Notes: generated from the letters alone by a model not told the origin. Counted from the stretch's first letter, positions 28,773 through 37,289 are shown. The stretch: 49,783 nt of DNA from Methylobacterium segetis (GCF_004348265.1 NZ_SMNT01000040.1:1-49783), one strand, 5' to 3'. Translations and numbers: made by a program.

Positions 28773-29948
28773 ATGAAGATCTTTCAGTGCCAAGCCTGCG
28801 ACCAGCCGGTCTCCTTCGAGAGCACGGCCTGCGAGAGTTGCGAGCGCCGGCTCGGCTACGTCTGCGAGGTGCACGAGGTCTCTGCGCTGGAGCCGTCCGA
28901 GCCGTCGGCCTACGGCATGCAGACCTTCCATGCCTACGCCCACCCGGCCCGCAAGGTCCGGTTCTGCGCGAACGCAGCCTACGGGGCCTGCAACTGGCTC
29001 GTGGCCGAGGATTCTCCCGAGATCTACTGCACCGCCTGCCGCCACAACCGGGTGGTGCCCGACCTCACGGTGCCCTGGAACGTGGCGCGCTGGCGCCAGA
29101 TCGAGGCCGCCAAGCACCGGCTGTTCTACTCGCTGCTGCGCCTCGAACTGCCGCTGCCGACCCGCGCCGAGGACCCGGCCGGCCTTGCCTTCGACTTCCT
29201 GGTCGATCCCGCCGAGACCTTCCTGATCGGGCCGCCGATCCTCACCGGCCACCTCGAGGGGCTGATCACGCTCAACATCGCCGAGGCCGACGACGTCGAG
29301 CGGGAGCGGCGGCGCCTCCTGTTCGGCGAGTATTACCGGACGCTGCTCGGCCACTTCCGCCACGAGGTCGGTCACTATTTCTGGAACGTGCTCGTGCGCG
29401 ACGATCCGAGCCTGTGGACCTTCCGGTCCCTGTTCGGGGACGAGAGCCAGGATTACGGCGCGGCGCTTCAGCGCCACTATGCCAACGGCGCCCCGGCGGA
29501 TTGGGAGGAATCCTACGTCTCGGCCTACGCGACGAGCCACCCGTGGGAGGATTTCGCCGAGACCTGGGCGCACTACCTCCACATGGTCGACACGATCGAG
29601 ACCGCCTCGACCTTCGAACTGCATGTGCGCCCACGCCTGCGCGCCGGGCCGGCGGAGCCCGTGGTGATCGACTTCGACCCGCACCGCACGCCGGACCTCG
29701 GCCGGCTGATCGAGGCGTGGCTGCCGCTCACCTACGCGGTGAACTCGCTGAGCCGCAGCATGGGGCAGGCGTCCCTCTACCCCTTCAAGCTGACGCCCGC
29801 CGTGATCGCGAAGCTCGCCTTCATCCACGAGCGGATCTACGCCGTGCGGTGGCAGGATCCGGCGCTGCCCGGCGAGGCGGCCGGCGCCGACATCCTGAAG
29901 GCGGTGATCGCAGGACTTCGCAACCCGGTCGCGGCGCCGAACGTGTGA
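28773..29948 (+). CDS. zinc-ribbon plus putative zinc metallopeptidase
   Basis: A 391-residue protein with no signal peptide. The N-terminal region has paired cysteines for a zinc ribbon (FQCQACDQP, ACESCERRLG) and a second set (FCANAAYGACNW, YCTACRHNR). The C-terminal part has the gluzincin motif HEVGH (H197, E198, H201) followed by DFAETWAHYLHMVD, a likely third-ligand region. This is the architecture of a conserved bacterial zinc-ribbon/metallopeptidase family of unknown substrate. The ATG at 28773 begins the zinc ribbon; the 17 residues before it are not typical. It is divergent from the transglutaminase operon, and homologues often neighbour such operons, so it may act on the same peptide. 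That link is inference. Confidence 0.85.
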   Translation: MKIFQCQACDQPVSFESTACESCERRLGYVCEVHEVSALEPSEPSAYGMQTFHAYAHPARKVRFCANAAYGACNWLVAEDSPEIYCTACRHNRVVPDLTVPWNVARWRQIEAAKHRLFYSLLRLELPLPTRAEDPAGLAFDFLVDPAETFLIGPPILTGHLEGLITLNIAEADDVERERRRLLFGEYYRTLLGHFRHEVGHYFWNVLVRDDPSLWTFRSLFGDESQDYGAALQRHYANGAPADWEESYVSAYATSHPWEDFAETWAHYLHMVDTIETASTFELHVRPRLRAGPAEPVVIDFDPHRTPDLGRLIEAWLPLTYAVNSLSRSMGQASLYPFKLTPAVIAKLAFIHERIYAVRWQDPALPGEAAGADILKAVIAGLRNPVAAPNV

Positions 29949-30014
29949 GGCGGCTCGGGCGTTGAAGAGCGCCCCCCTTTTCGGCCCGTCGAGCCGCTTG
30001 CCCCGTCGCCGCCC

Positions 30015-31586
30015 ATGTCGAGCCTATCCTCAGACCCCGCCCTGTCCGCCTACAACGCGAAGCGCGATTTCGCCCAAACCGCGGAGCCGCCGGGCCGACG
30101 CGCAGCGGGCGAGGGCCACCGCTTCCTCGTGCAGAAGCACGCGGCCCGCCGCCTCCACTACGATTTCCGGCTGGAACTCGACGGCGTCCTGCTGAGCTGG
30201 GCCGTGACGCGCGGCCCGAGCCTCGATCCTGCAGAGAAACGCCTCGCCGTCCGCACGGAGGACCACCCCGTCTCCTACGCCGATTTCGAGGGCACGATCC
30301 CGGCGGGCCAGTACGGGGGCGGCACCGTGATGCTGTGGGACCGGGGCTGTTGGCAGCCCGAGGGGGACCCGCGGGCGGGTCTGCGGGACGGGCGCCTGCG
30401 CTTCCGTCTCGATGGGGCGCGCCTGCGCGGGGACTGGATGCTCATCCGGATGCGGGGCACGGCGGAGGCCCGCGAGAACTGGCTCCTGCGCAAGCTCGAC
30501 GACGCGGAGGCCCGCACGGATTTCGACCTGACCGAGGCGCATGCCGCGAGCGTCCTGAGCGGCCGCACGATGGAGGAGATCGCCGGGACGGCGGGGCGGG
30601 CGGATACAGCCGCACCGCGGGCAAGGGCTTCCCGCGCAAAGCCTCCGACGCGTGAAGCCCCGAAAGCCCCACGGGCAGTCCGGGAGGCGTCCGGGAGCGT
30701 GCTCCTGCGCCACGGCGTGCGCATAACGAGCCCCGATCGCGAACCCTATCCGGACGCGCACGTCTCGAAGCGCGACCTCGTTGCCTATTACGAGCGCGTC
30801 GCGGCGCTGATGCTGCCCGAGATCCGGGGGCGGCCCCTCACGCTGATCCGCTGCCCCCGCGGCATCGGCGAGCGCTGCTTCGTCCAGCAGCATGCGGGGG
30901 CCGGGCTGCCCGGAACGGTGCGCCGGGTTCGGCTACGGGAGGCCACCGGCACCGTGCGGGAGCATGTGGCGGTGGACGATCTGCCCGGCCTCCTCGGTCT
31001 CGTCCAGATGGGCGTCCTTGAATTCCACGGCTGGGGCTCGCGGGCGGGATCGGTCGCCTCGCCGGATCGGCTCGTCCTCGACCTCGATCCGGATCCGGCT
31101 CTGCCCTTCTCTGCCGTGGTGGAGGCTGCCCGGACGATCCGTGAGCGCCTCGCCGCCGACGGACTCGCCGCCTGGCCAATGCTGTCCGGAGGCAAGGGCA
31201 TCCACGTCGTCGTGCCCCTCGTGGCGCTCAAGCGCTCGGGCTGGTCGCGTCTCGGCGGCTATGCCGAGGCCGTGGCCCAGGCTCTGGCGCGCGAGGAGCC
31301 CGCACGGTTCACGGCGAACGTTGCGAAGGGGGAGCGCGCCGGCCGAATCTACGTCGACTACCTGCGCAACGAGCGGGGCGCGACGGCGGTGATGCCGTTC
31401 TCGACGCGCGCCAAGCCCGCGGCGAGCCTCGCGATGCCGTTGTCCTGGGAAGCGCTCACCGACATCGGCTCGCCGCAGGCCTTCACCCTGCGCCGCGTGC
31501 TCGACGGGGGGCTGCCGGATCTGGCGGGCTGGGCGGCCGCGCCGCAGACGCTGCCGCGCGGCACCTCCGGGACGAGGGCGCGGTGA
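30015..31586 (+). CDS. LigD-like protein with phosphoesterase and polymerase domains, no ligase domain
   Basis: A 523-residue protein. Residues 30-190 form the LigD 3'-phosphoesterase domain, with H42, H48, D50 (KHAARRLHYDFRLE) and H84 (TEDHPVSY), the same positions as the catalytic residues of Pseudomonas LigD. An Ala/Arg/Pro linker (about 190-228) leads to the archaeo-eukaryotic primase-like polymerase domain, with the metal-binding DLD at 356-358 (LVLDLDPD), SGGKGIH at 391-397 and IYVDYLRNERGATAV. The ATP-dependent ligase domain normally lying between them is absent. In non-homologous end joining these activities clean and fill DNA ends; the ligase would have to come from another protein. 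No ku gene is in the window. Confidence 0.9.
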   Translation: MSSLSSDPALSAYNAKRDFAQTAEPPGRRAAGEGHRFLVQKHAARRLHYDFRLELDGVLLSWAVTRGPSLDPAEKRLAVRTEDHPVSYADFEGTIPAGQYGGGTVMLWDRGCWQPEGDPRAGLRDGRLRFRLDGARLRGDWMLIRMRGTAEARENWLLRKLDDAEARTDFDLTEAHAASVLSGRTMEEIAGTAGRADTAAPRARASRAKPPTREAPKAPRAVREASGSVLLRHGVRITSPDREPYPDAHVSKRDLVAYYERVAALMLPEIRGRPLTLIRCPRGIGERCFVQQHAGAGLPGTVRRVRLREATGTVREHVAVDDLPGLLGLVQMGVLEFHGWGSRAGSVASPDRLVLDLDPDPALPFSAVVEAARTIRERLAADGLAAWPMLSGGKGIHVVVPLVALKRSGWSRLGGYAEAVAQALAREEPARFTANVAKGERAGRIYVDYLRNERGATAVMPFSTRAKPAASLAMPLSWEALTDIGSPQAFTLRRVLDGGLPDLAGWAAAPQTLPRGTSGTRAR

Positions 31587-31693
31587 GGCGCGGGGCCGGG
31601 AACACTCGCGCGATCCCCGAGGTTTTTCGAGGGCCGGGTGGCATCGGCGTTGCCCCCGGCGGGCCCTCCACGGGCGTTTCCTCCCTAGACTCG

Positions 31694-31718
31694 GGCCGCT
31701 CCTCGGAGCGGCCATTTT
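31694..31718 (+). terminator. intrinsic terminator after the LigD-like gene
   Basis: GGCCGCTC, loop CTCG and GAGCGGCC form an 8-bp perfect stem, followed by ATTTTCTT. It lies 107 bp past the stop at 31586 and fits a Rho-independent terminator. Confidence 0.75.
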
Positions 31719-31763
31719 CTTGACCGGGCGAGGTCGACGCCTTTCCGGCTGCCATGCGCGGAG

Positions 31764-32225
31764 TCAGGCCGGGTAATGCGGCATGCCCCCCGCGCGCCGC
31801 GCGGCGTCCCGCGCCTTGGCATCGGCGCGCTGCTCGGCCGCCTGGGCCGCCTCGACCGTCTCGCAGGGCTCGGTCGTCGCACGGGACGCGCAGCGGCTGC
31901 GCAAGGCGTCGAGTTCCTCCTCGGTCAGGCTCTCGATGCCGATGTAGCGGTTCTGGGCCGCGCTCACCCGGATCAACTCATCGAGCTTGGCCTGAATCGC
32001 GGCGCCATCGCGGTTCTGGGTGTTCTGGATCAGGAACACCATCAGGAAGGTCACGATCGTCGTGCCCGTATTGATGATGAGCTGCCATGTATCCGAGTAG
32101 TGAAACAGGGGACCCGTCACCGCCCAGGCGAAGATCACCAGGATGCTCAAGGCGAAGGTGATCGGTTTTCCCGCGCCGCGCGCCACGTGCGACGCGAATT
32201 CGGTGAAATGTCTACCGGGAGTCAT
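31764..32225 (-). CDS. low-affinity iron permease family protein
   Basis: A 153-residue protein with two membrane helices (ITFALSILVIFAWAVTGPLF and IINTGTTIVTFLMVFLIQ), then NTQNRDGAAIQAKLDELI, a signature of the bacterial low-affinity iron permease/small-conductance family. The C-terminal 60 residues are a charged helix with coiled-coil character (AAQAAEQRADAKARDAARR). Transport activity of these short bacterial proteins is a family prediction. It is convergent with the LigD-like gene. Confidence 0.8.
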   Translation of the reverse strand: MTPGRHFTEFASHVARGAGKPITFALSILVIFAWAVTGPLFHYSDTWQLIINTGTTIVTFLMVFLIQNTQNRDGAAIQAKLDELIRVSAAQNRYIGIESLTEEELDALRSRCASRATTEPCETVEAAQAAEQRADAKARDAARRAGGMPHYPA

Positions 32226-32371
32226 GGGACTGGTCTCGGGCCGCGCACGGAGACGCTTACCGCCTTCTAACGGAATGCGGCTCCCGACGGTTCACCGACG
32301 ACCGACCGCCGCATCGGGCGCTCACCCGGCGAAGGAGGCTCGTCGCGCGAGGCCCGCGACTGCGCGTCCGC

Positions 32372-32536
32372 TCAGGAGGCTCGCAGGGCGGCGGGGCCGC
32401 GCGAAGCCTTCACCTCGAAAATCTGGTCCCATCGCATGCGAATCAAGATTTCTCGTAAGCGCTGAACGTCGTTGCGGCTGGGATGTGAAGCTTTCGTCTT
32501 GATTTCTGCAAGGAACGCACGGTCTTTATCTGTCAT
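32372..32536 (-). CDS. small hypothetical protein (54 aa)
   Basis: An ATG at 32536 opens a 54-codon frame encoding MTDKDRAFLAEIKTKA... and ending in ...GPAALRAS. The first 40 codons are lower in GC than the surroundings and give a charged helical sequence, unlike the Arg/Pro-rich shadow frames here. No clear ribosome binding site is seen. Function unknown; the call rests on composition only. Confidence 0.4.
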   Translation of the reverse strand: MTDKDRAFLAEIKTKASHPSRNDVQRLREILIRMRWDQIFEVKASRGPAALRAS

Positions 32537-32767
32537 CACGACACCGTCTTACGCGAAGGATCGTCAGGGTATCTGCATCGGCGCGGCTGACAAGCCTCCG
32601 GCCCCTGACAGCGGTTGGCGCCTGTAAGCGCGCACGGCCAAGCCGTTGTGCGGCCTCGCACACCGCATCTCGGCGAGCCGGCTCACACTTCGCCCTCCCG
32701 CCGAGCGCGCGGCCTCAGGGCCTCGACGCTTGCGTTCCACACGTCCGGAGCGGTCGCATTGCCAAGG

Positions 32768-33127
32768 ATGATCGCGGTCGCGCGCGTCTTGAGCGTTCTC
32801 CTGCTCGCGGCCCTCGTCGCCGTGACGGTGGCGCCGATCGGATATCGCCCGATCTCGGGGGCACCGGTCTCCGTCGAACGGTGCGGAGCCTTCGCGCTGC
32901 TCGGGTTCCTTCTCGCGGTCGGTTACCCGCGTCGGCGCTGGCAGGTCTTCGTCTTCACGCTCGCCGCGGCGGGCCTGCTCGAGATCCTGCAGATGCTGCA
33001 GCCGAGCCGCCACGGCCGCCTCGCGGACTTCGCGGTGAAGGCTGCAGGCTGCGGCTTGGGTGGGCTCTTGGCCCTGGCGCTGACCTCCTGGCCCCGTCCC
33101 TCGACATCGCGGGACGGGCGGAACTGA
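32768..33127 (+). CDS. VanZ-like membrane protein
   Basis: A 119-residue protein with three to four hydrophobic segments. The order ERCGAFALLGFLLAVGYPRR, then LLEILQMLQPSRHGRLADFAVKAAGCGLGG, matches the VanZ-like family (charged residue entering a helix, then E..Q...P.R...D...N..G). The ATG at 32768 has AAGG immediately upstream. The family includes a teicoplanin resistance protein, but most members have no known role. Confidence 0.75.
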   Translation: MIAVARVLSVLLLAALVAVTVAPIGYRPISGAPVSVERCGAFALLGFLLAVGYPRRRWQVFVFTLAAAGLLEILQMLQPSRHGRLADFAVKAAGCGLGGLLALALTSWPRPSTSRDGRN

Positions 33128-33134
33128 GCGCGCC

Positions 33135-33344
33135 TCAGGAGCCCGCCTGCGCCATGGGCCGGCTGCCTGACATCACGGGCTCTGCCAGCATGGTCCGGCT
33201 GCTGCCGCAGCGCGGGCAATGCTCGAACCGCGAGGATGTCTGGGTGCTCCAGCCGCGCGCCCTGAGACGTTCGACGAGTTCCGGCGGCCATTCGGCGGGC
33301 TGCCACGCGTGAATACCGAACCAGCAGCGAGGATCATGAGTCAT
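33135..33344 (-). CDS. small Cys-pair protein (69 aa)
   Basis: The ATG at 33344 is preceded by a strong ribosome binding site (GGGAGG, 5 bp spacing). The product has CWFGIHAWQP near the start and HCPRCGSSR in the middle, a possible half zinc ribbon. No known function. It is convergent with the VanZ-like gene. Confidence 0.65.
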   Translation of the reverse strand: MTHDPRCWFGIHAWQPAEWPPELVERLRARGWSTQTSSRFEHCPRCGSSRTMLAEPVMSGSRPMAQAGS

Positions 33345-33717
33345 GACTGCCTCCCGATCTTCACCAGAGTCTAATATTTCGACAGCGCAGTAAATTCGCT
33401 TTCGCTAATTTCCACCTCGTTCGTCAGCGGACGCTCGTCACAGAACGAAGACAACATTCCACACCATCGATACGGCAGGCGGCGAAGAGCTCGCCGGCTG
33501 GACACATTCTCCTTTCGCATCGGCGTCGCGGCTTATTTTCTTCTGCGCGGCGGATCCGGGCGGACGGGCCGATACGGCTTGCGCCGTGTGCGCCATGTCA
33601 CGACGAAATAAACGTGGCCGTGGCACGAAACATCCGCGCAATCGCACGACGCTACGAGAGGCGCCGCAGGCTTGACGGCAGCTCCGGGCTGACGGGGCAG
33701 CCGCAGGAGAAGCATCG
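33345..33717. other. 373-bp region without a supported gene
   Basis: It starts with an AT-richer stretch (33360-33420, including GTCTAATATTTCGACAGC) that probably holds the promoter of the 69-aa gene. The remaining open frames are short, Arg/Ser-rich and lack ribosome binding sites. I see no repeats or RNA gene. Confidence 0.5.
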
Positions 33718-33810
33718 ATGGTCACCGATCTCCAGTTCCGCCGCATGTGCATCGTCGTCTTCGCGATGGGTCTCGTCACGGCGCCGCTTCTCAACGCCCT
33801 TCTGCCCTGA
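33718..33810 (+). CDS. very small single-pass membrane protein (30 aa)
   Basis: The ATG at 33718 follows GCAGGAGAAGCATCG, a good ribosome binding site. The 30 codons encode a basic start (MVTDLQFRRM) and one hydrophobic helix (CIVVFAMGLVTAPLLNALLP). The acyl-CoA dehydrogenase gene starts 79 bp later. It is too short to assign by family; the call rests on the ribosome binding site and helix. Confidence 0.5.
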   Translation: MVTDLQFRRMCIVVFAMGLVTAPLLNALLP

Positions 33811-33889
33811 CAGCGTGGCCGTTCTCCCCGAACGCCTTAAGTAGACCCGGCGCCCTGCCGGAGGAGCGGCAGGCACCCGGGGGACACCC

Positions 33890-35119
33890 ATGCCGAAGCC
33901 TGACGATCGTTACGCGCCGCGCCCGCCGGAACTCCTCTCGCCGTGGCGGACGGAGGCGCGGCTGCGCCTGCAACAGGAAGCCCGCGCGTTCGCCCACGAC
34001 GTGGTCCTGCCCATGGCCGACGAGCTCGACCGGCAGAAGGCCGAGATGCCGCGCTCGCTCATCGACGCGATGGCGGAGAGGGGTTGGTTCGGCATCACGA
34101 TACCCGCCGAGCATGGCGGCCTCGGCCTCGGCGTCTTCGAATACTGCCTCGTCTCGGAAGAACTCGCCCGGGCCTGGCTGTCGGTGGGCAGCATCCTCGC
34201 CCGCGGCCAGGGCCTCGGCACCCAGACCCTCGACGACGCGCGGCGCCTCGACCTGCTTCGGAAATCCGCTCGCGGCGCGTGGATCGGCAGCATCTCGCTG
34301 TCCGAGCCGACCGCTGGCTCCGATCTTGCCGGCGTGCAGACCCGCGCCGTCCGCGAGGGCGATGAATGGGTGCTCACCGGGACGAAGCGCTGGGCCGGCT
34401 TCGCCCGTGCGGCAGACTTCATCGAGGTGCTGGCGCGGACCCGCGACCCGGAGCCCGGCGAGCCGCGATCGGCAGGCCTCGAACCGTTCCTCGTCGTCAA
34501 GGAGCCCGGCACCTTCCCGAAGGGTGTGACGGGCCGCGTCATCGACAAGATCGGCTATCACGGTTTCCTCACCTTCGAACTCGAACTCGACGGCGTGCGG
34601 GTGCCCGAGAGCGACCGGCTGACCGGCCTCTACGGGGACGAGGGGGCGGACGCCGATTCCGGCGGGTTCGCGGCCGTGCAGCGGGGCCTCAACATCGCCC
34701 GCGTCCACACCGCGGCCCGTGCGGTCGGCGTCGCACGCGCCGCCGTGGAGGACACGCAGGCCTACCTGCAGGAGCGCGAGCAGTTCGGCCACCCGATCGG
34801 CGACTTCCAGGCGCTCCGCTTCGCGCTCGCCGATATGGCCGCGGAGGTGGCGCAGGCCCGTGCCTTCTGGTGCCAGGTCGCCCATCTCCTCGACCAGGGC
34901 GAGCCCGCCGAGAGCGAGTCGGCGATGGTCAAGCTCCTCGCGACCGAGATGGCGGTGCGGGTGACGAACCAGGCGATGCAGCTCCACGGCGGCAACGGCT
35001 ACACCACGGAGCGGCGCGTCGAGCGCTACTGGCGCGACGCGCGGCTGACCACGATCTTCGAGGGCACCAGCGAGATCCAGCGGCGCATCATCAGCGACCG
35101 GATGCTGCCGCGGCCCTGA
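33890..35119 (+). CDS. acyl-CoA dehydrogenase
   Basis: A 409-residue FAD enzyme that introduces a 2,3 double bond in an acyl-CoA. It has the N-terminal helical domain, ISLSEPTAGSDLAGVQT (first signature), LTGTKRWAGFA, RAVGVARAAVEDTQAYLQEREQFG, then QLHGGNGYTTERRVERYWRDARL and IFEGTSEIQRR, where the Glu of FEGT is the likely catalytic base. The exact chain-length or branched substrate is not readable. It stands alone, without electron-transfer flavoprotein or thiolase genes nearby. Confidence 0.9.
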   Translation: MPKPDDRYAPRPPELLSPWRTEARLRLQQEARAFAHDVVLPMADELDRQKAEMPRSLIDAMAERGWFGITIPAEHGGLGLGVFEYCLVSEELARAWLSVGSILARGQGLGTQTLDDARRLDLLRKSARGAWIGSISLSEPTAGSDLAGVQTRAVREGDEWVLTGTKRWAGFARAADFIEVLARTRDPEPGEPRSAGLEPFLVVKEPGTFPKGVTGRVIDKIGYHGFLTFELELDGVRVPESDRLTGLYGDEGADADSGGFAAVQRGLNIARVHTAARAVGVARAAVEDTQAYLQEREQFGHPIGDFQALRFALADMAAEVAQARAFWCQVAHLLDQGEPAESESAMVKLLATEMAVRVTNQAMQLHGGNGYTTERRVERYWRDARLTTIFEGTSEIQRRIISDRMLPRP

Positions 35120-35186
35120 CGAGCGAGCCTCGCAGCGCACCTCCCGCGTTCCTAGATCCTGCGGGACGATCCGACGCGAGGAATCC

Positions 35187-35450
35187 ATGTACGACAACGC
35201 CGAGCGGGGCCGGTTCGAACTCGATATCGAGGGGCAGACCGTCTACGCCGATTACCAGCGCCGGGAGGGCATCCTCGTGATCCGCCACGTCTATGCGCCG
35301 CCCCCGCTGCGGGGCACCGGTGCGGCGGACCGGCTCATGCACGCCGTCGCGCGCTCCGCTCGCGCGGAAGGACGCAGGATCGCGGCGCTGTGCGGCTATG
35401 CGGGGGCTTGGCTGCGCGCGCAGCCCGAGCACCGCGATCTGCTCGTCTGA
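35187..35450 (+). CDS. small GNAT-like N-acetyltransferase (YjdJ type)
   Basis: An 87-residue protein. RFELDIEGQTVYADYQRREGILVIRH is followed by YAPPPLRGTGAADRLMHAVARSARAEG, where RGTGAA is the acetyl-CoA pyrophosphate loop, and then CGYAGAWLRAQPEHRDLL. This is the minimal GCN5-related fold of the NATD1/YjdJ family. Substrate unknown. Confidence 0.85.
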   Translation: MYDNAERGRFELDIEGQTVYADYQRREGILVIRHVYAPPPLRGTGAADRLMHAVARSARAEGRRIAALCGYAGAWLRAQPEHRDLLV

Positions 35451-35513
35451 TCCCGGGAGGCGGATGATGCGAGCGGCGGGAGCCCGCGGCCGGGCCTCCT
35501 GCAAGCGGCAGCG

Positions 35514-36413
35514 CTAGAAATTGTAGCCGACCCGGAGCCGCATCTGGTGCCGGTCGAAGTTCGTGAGGTCGAGGTCTCTCGGGCCGCCCTGCTCCCGCCC
35601 CGCAACCTGGAGGCTCCAGGTTGCGGAAACCCAGGCCTTCGGCGAGAGGCTGGCGTAGAGGGTCGGGCCGATATAGGCCGCCTGGCCGCCCAGCCGACCG
35701 AGGACGAGGCCCTGATAGGCCCGGGCGTAGCGCGCCTCACCCCCCAGGAAGAGCCCGGGCCTGACCTGATAGGCGAGCGCGCCGGCGATCTCCACGCCGG
35801 AGCCTTGAGCGGGCGGCGCGGCGTCGCTCAGGGTCGAGGCGAACCCGAAGCTCGCATTGAGCGCGGCCACGAGCCGGCCCGGCACGATCTCCCGGTCGGC
35901 GAGCAGGGCCACGTCGGTCCCGAAGCTGCGGGCCGGAAGACCCGAGGCGGAATCGACGCTGCCGTATCCCGGCACGACGCTCAGCGTCAGGCCGAAGGTG
36001 GCCGTCCGCCGATCGAGGAGGCGCAGCCGCGTTTCGAGGAAGCCGCCGTTGAGGCCGCCGCTGGTGCGGCCCGGCGTTCCGACGTCGTAGGCGTTGAAGG
36101 TCAGGCCGGGAGCGAGGCGGAAGTCGGGCGTGATCGGCATCTTGAGAGCGAGGCTCGAATCCACGGCCCGGAAGCCTCCGCTCCGGCGCCCGAAGCGGCC
36201 CGTGGTCTCCCATTCCAACTCCGTTTCCCCGGGAACGCCGAGGTCGCTGCCCTCCGCGAAGCCGAACAGGTGCTCGCTGTCGATGTCGCCGGGACTGAGA
36301 TTCTCGGCGGCGCTCGGAGCGGACTGGCCCCGCGCGATGCCACCCGAGAGGGCAACGGCCAGCACGACGGCGAGAGAGGCGGTTCCCCCCGGCCGGAACG
36401 GCGCTGCCCGCAT
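35514..36413 (-). CDS. outer membrane channel, likely manganese-regulated (MnoP-like)
   Basis: A 299-residue protein with a signal peptide (SLAVVLAVALSGGIARGQSA). The mature part consists of alternating beta strands such as DFRLAPGLTFNAYD, ATFGLTLSVVPGYG and WVSATWSLQVAG, and ends in MRLRVGYNF with a C-terminal Phe, the outer-membrane assembly signal. The ATG at 36413 has GATGAGGT upstream. A perfect copy of the mntH operator lies 17 bp before the start. In Bradyrhizobium an outer membrane channel, MnoP, is regulated with MntH by manganese, and this protein could be its counterpart. That equivalence is inferred from the operator, size and fold, not from a search. Confidence 0.75.
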   Translation of the reverse strand: MRAAPFRPGGTASLAVVLAVALSGGIARGQSAPSAAENLSPGDIDSEHLFGFAEGSDLGVPGETELEWETTGRFGRRSGGFRAVDSSLALKMPITPDFRLAPGLTFNAYDVGTPGRTSGGLNGGFLETRLRLLDRRTATFGLTLSVVPGYGSVDSASGLPARSFGTDVALLADREIVPGRLVAALNASFGFASTLSDAAPPAQGSGVEIAGALAYQVRPGLFLGGEARYARAYQGLVLGRLGGQAAYIGPTLYASLSPKAWVSATWSLQVAGREQGGPRDLDLTNFDRHQMRLRVGYNF

Positions 36414-36429
36414 TGTCTGACCTCATCTT

Positions 36430-36445
36430 TATAGCTGATGCTATA
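36430..36445. promoter_or_regulatory. second MntR-box-like operator
   Basis: TATAGCTGATGCTATA is the exact reverse complement of the 16-mer at 17851-17866 and shares one further flanking base. It lies 17 bp upstream of the outer-membrane protein start, so a bound repressor would cover promoter or leader. Confidence 0.78.
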
Positions 36446-36513
36446 TCTGATAGGTGAGGCTGTGCGGGGACGTCAAGGCATGTTCGGGGTCGCGGCGACG
36501 GGGAGAAAGGCGC

Positions 36514-37260
36514 TCAACCCGGCAGCAACCAATCCAGGGAGCGCGCGAGGCGGGCCGTTCCATCGCGTTCGAACCAACGTCCGTGGCTGAAGACCACCCG
36601 TTCGGGTGCGAAGGCGGCGAGGCGGCGGGCCGCCTCCGCCGCGGGGGCGCCCTTCAGCCTCACGACGGCACGCAGATAGATGGGCGCCCGGCCGTGGGGT
36701 GCGCACACGCCCACGAGGCGCGCCAGGGGGCGGATCGGGCCCGGCAGCCGTTCGGGCTCCAGGTTCAGGACGAGGTCCGTCAGCACCAGCGTCCGCGAAG
36801 CCGCATGATGGAAGGCGACTTCTCGAAATCCGGCGCGGCCCGGCACGACCACTTGGTCGAGGTCGGCGCTCCATGCGGCCGGGGCGGCCTCGGGCAGGTC
36901 CTTATCGACGCGAAGCCCGGATCGGCGGACCTGACCGCGGTCGCGCAGCCCCGGCGCTGCCCAGACCGTTGCCTCGGGACATTGCGTCTGCCAGGCCGCG
37001 ACGAAGGTCCAGTGGGCGCTGTTCGGCGCGACGAGATGACGGATGGGGCCGAGCCGGCTCAGGGCGTCGTGCAAGGCGGGGTCGTAGCGAGTCGGTGAAT
37101 GCAACCAAATGCTGCCGTCCGCGAGGCGCACCACCGTCATCCGGACCGGCAGCGGCATGCCGAGGACGTGCAGGGGACCGCTGTCGACGATCCAGACGCG
37201 CTCGGCGACAGGTTTGGGAACATCGAGGGGCGGGTAGGTCGGCTCGACACGCTGCGGCAT
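36514..37260 (-). CDS. DUF4336 (metallo-beta-lactamase-like) protein
   Basis: A 248-residue protein resembling a degenerate metallo-beta-lactamase fold: VWIVDSGPLHVLGMPLPVRMTVVRL-type opening, WLHSPTRYDPAL in place of the usual HxHxDH loop, HLVAPNSAHWTF, and VVFSHGRW near the end. The loss of the zinc motif fits the DUF4336 family. No signal peptide; cytoplasmic. Function unknown. Its stop lies 68 bp before the MntR-box-like palindrome on the same strand, so it is probably transcribed separately from the outer-membrane gene. Confidence 0.8.
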   Translation of the reverse strand: MPQRVEPTYPPLDVPKPVAERVWIVDSGPLHVLGMPLPVRMTVVRLADGSIWLHSPTRYDPALHDALSRLGPIRHLVAPNSAHWTFVAAWQTQCPEATVWAAPGLRDRGQVRRSGLRVDKDLPEAAPAAWSADLDQVVVPGRAGFREVAFHHAASRTLVLTDLVLNLEPERLPGPIRPLARLVGVCAPHGRAPIYLRAVVRLKGAPAAEAARRLAAFAPERVVFSHGRWFERDGTARLARSLDWLLPG

Positions 37261-37289
37261 CGATTCCTCCTCCGCACGGCGAAGCGGCC

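Noticed and set aside
25282..28776. 1164-codon plus-strand open frame antisense to the DUF2126 gene
   Set aside because: Shadow frame with Arg/Glu/Gly composition; the minus-strand gene has full catalytic motifs.
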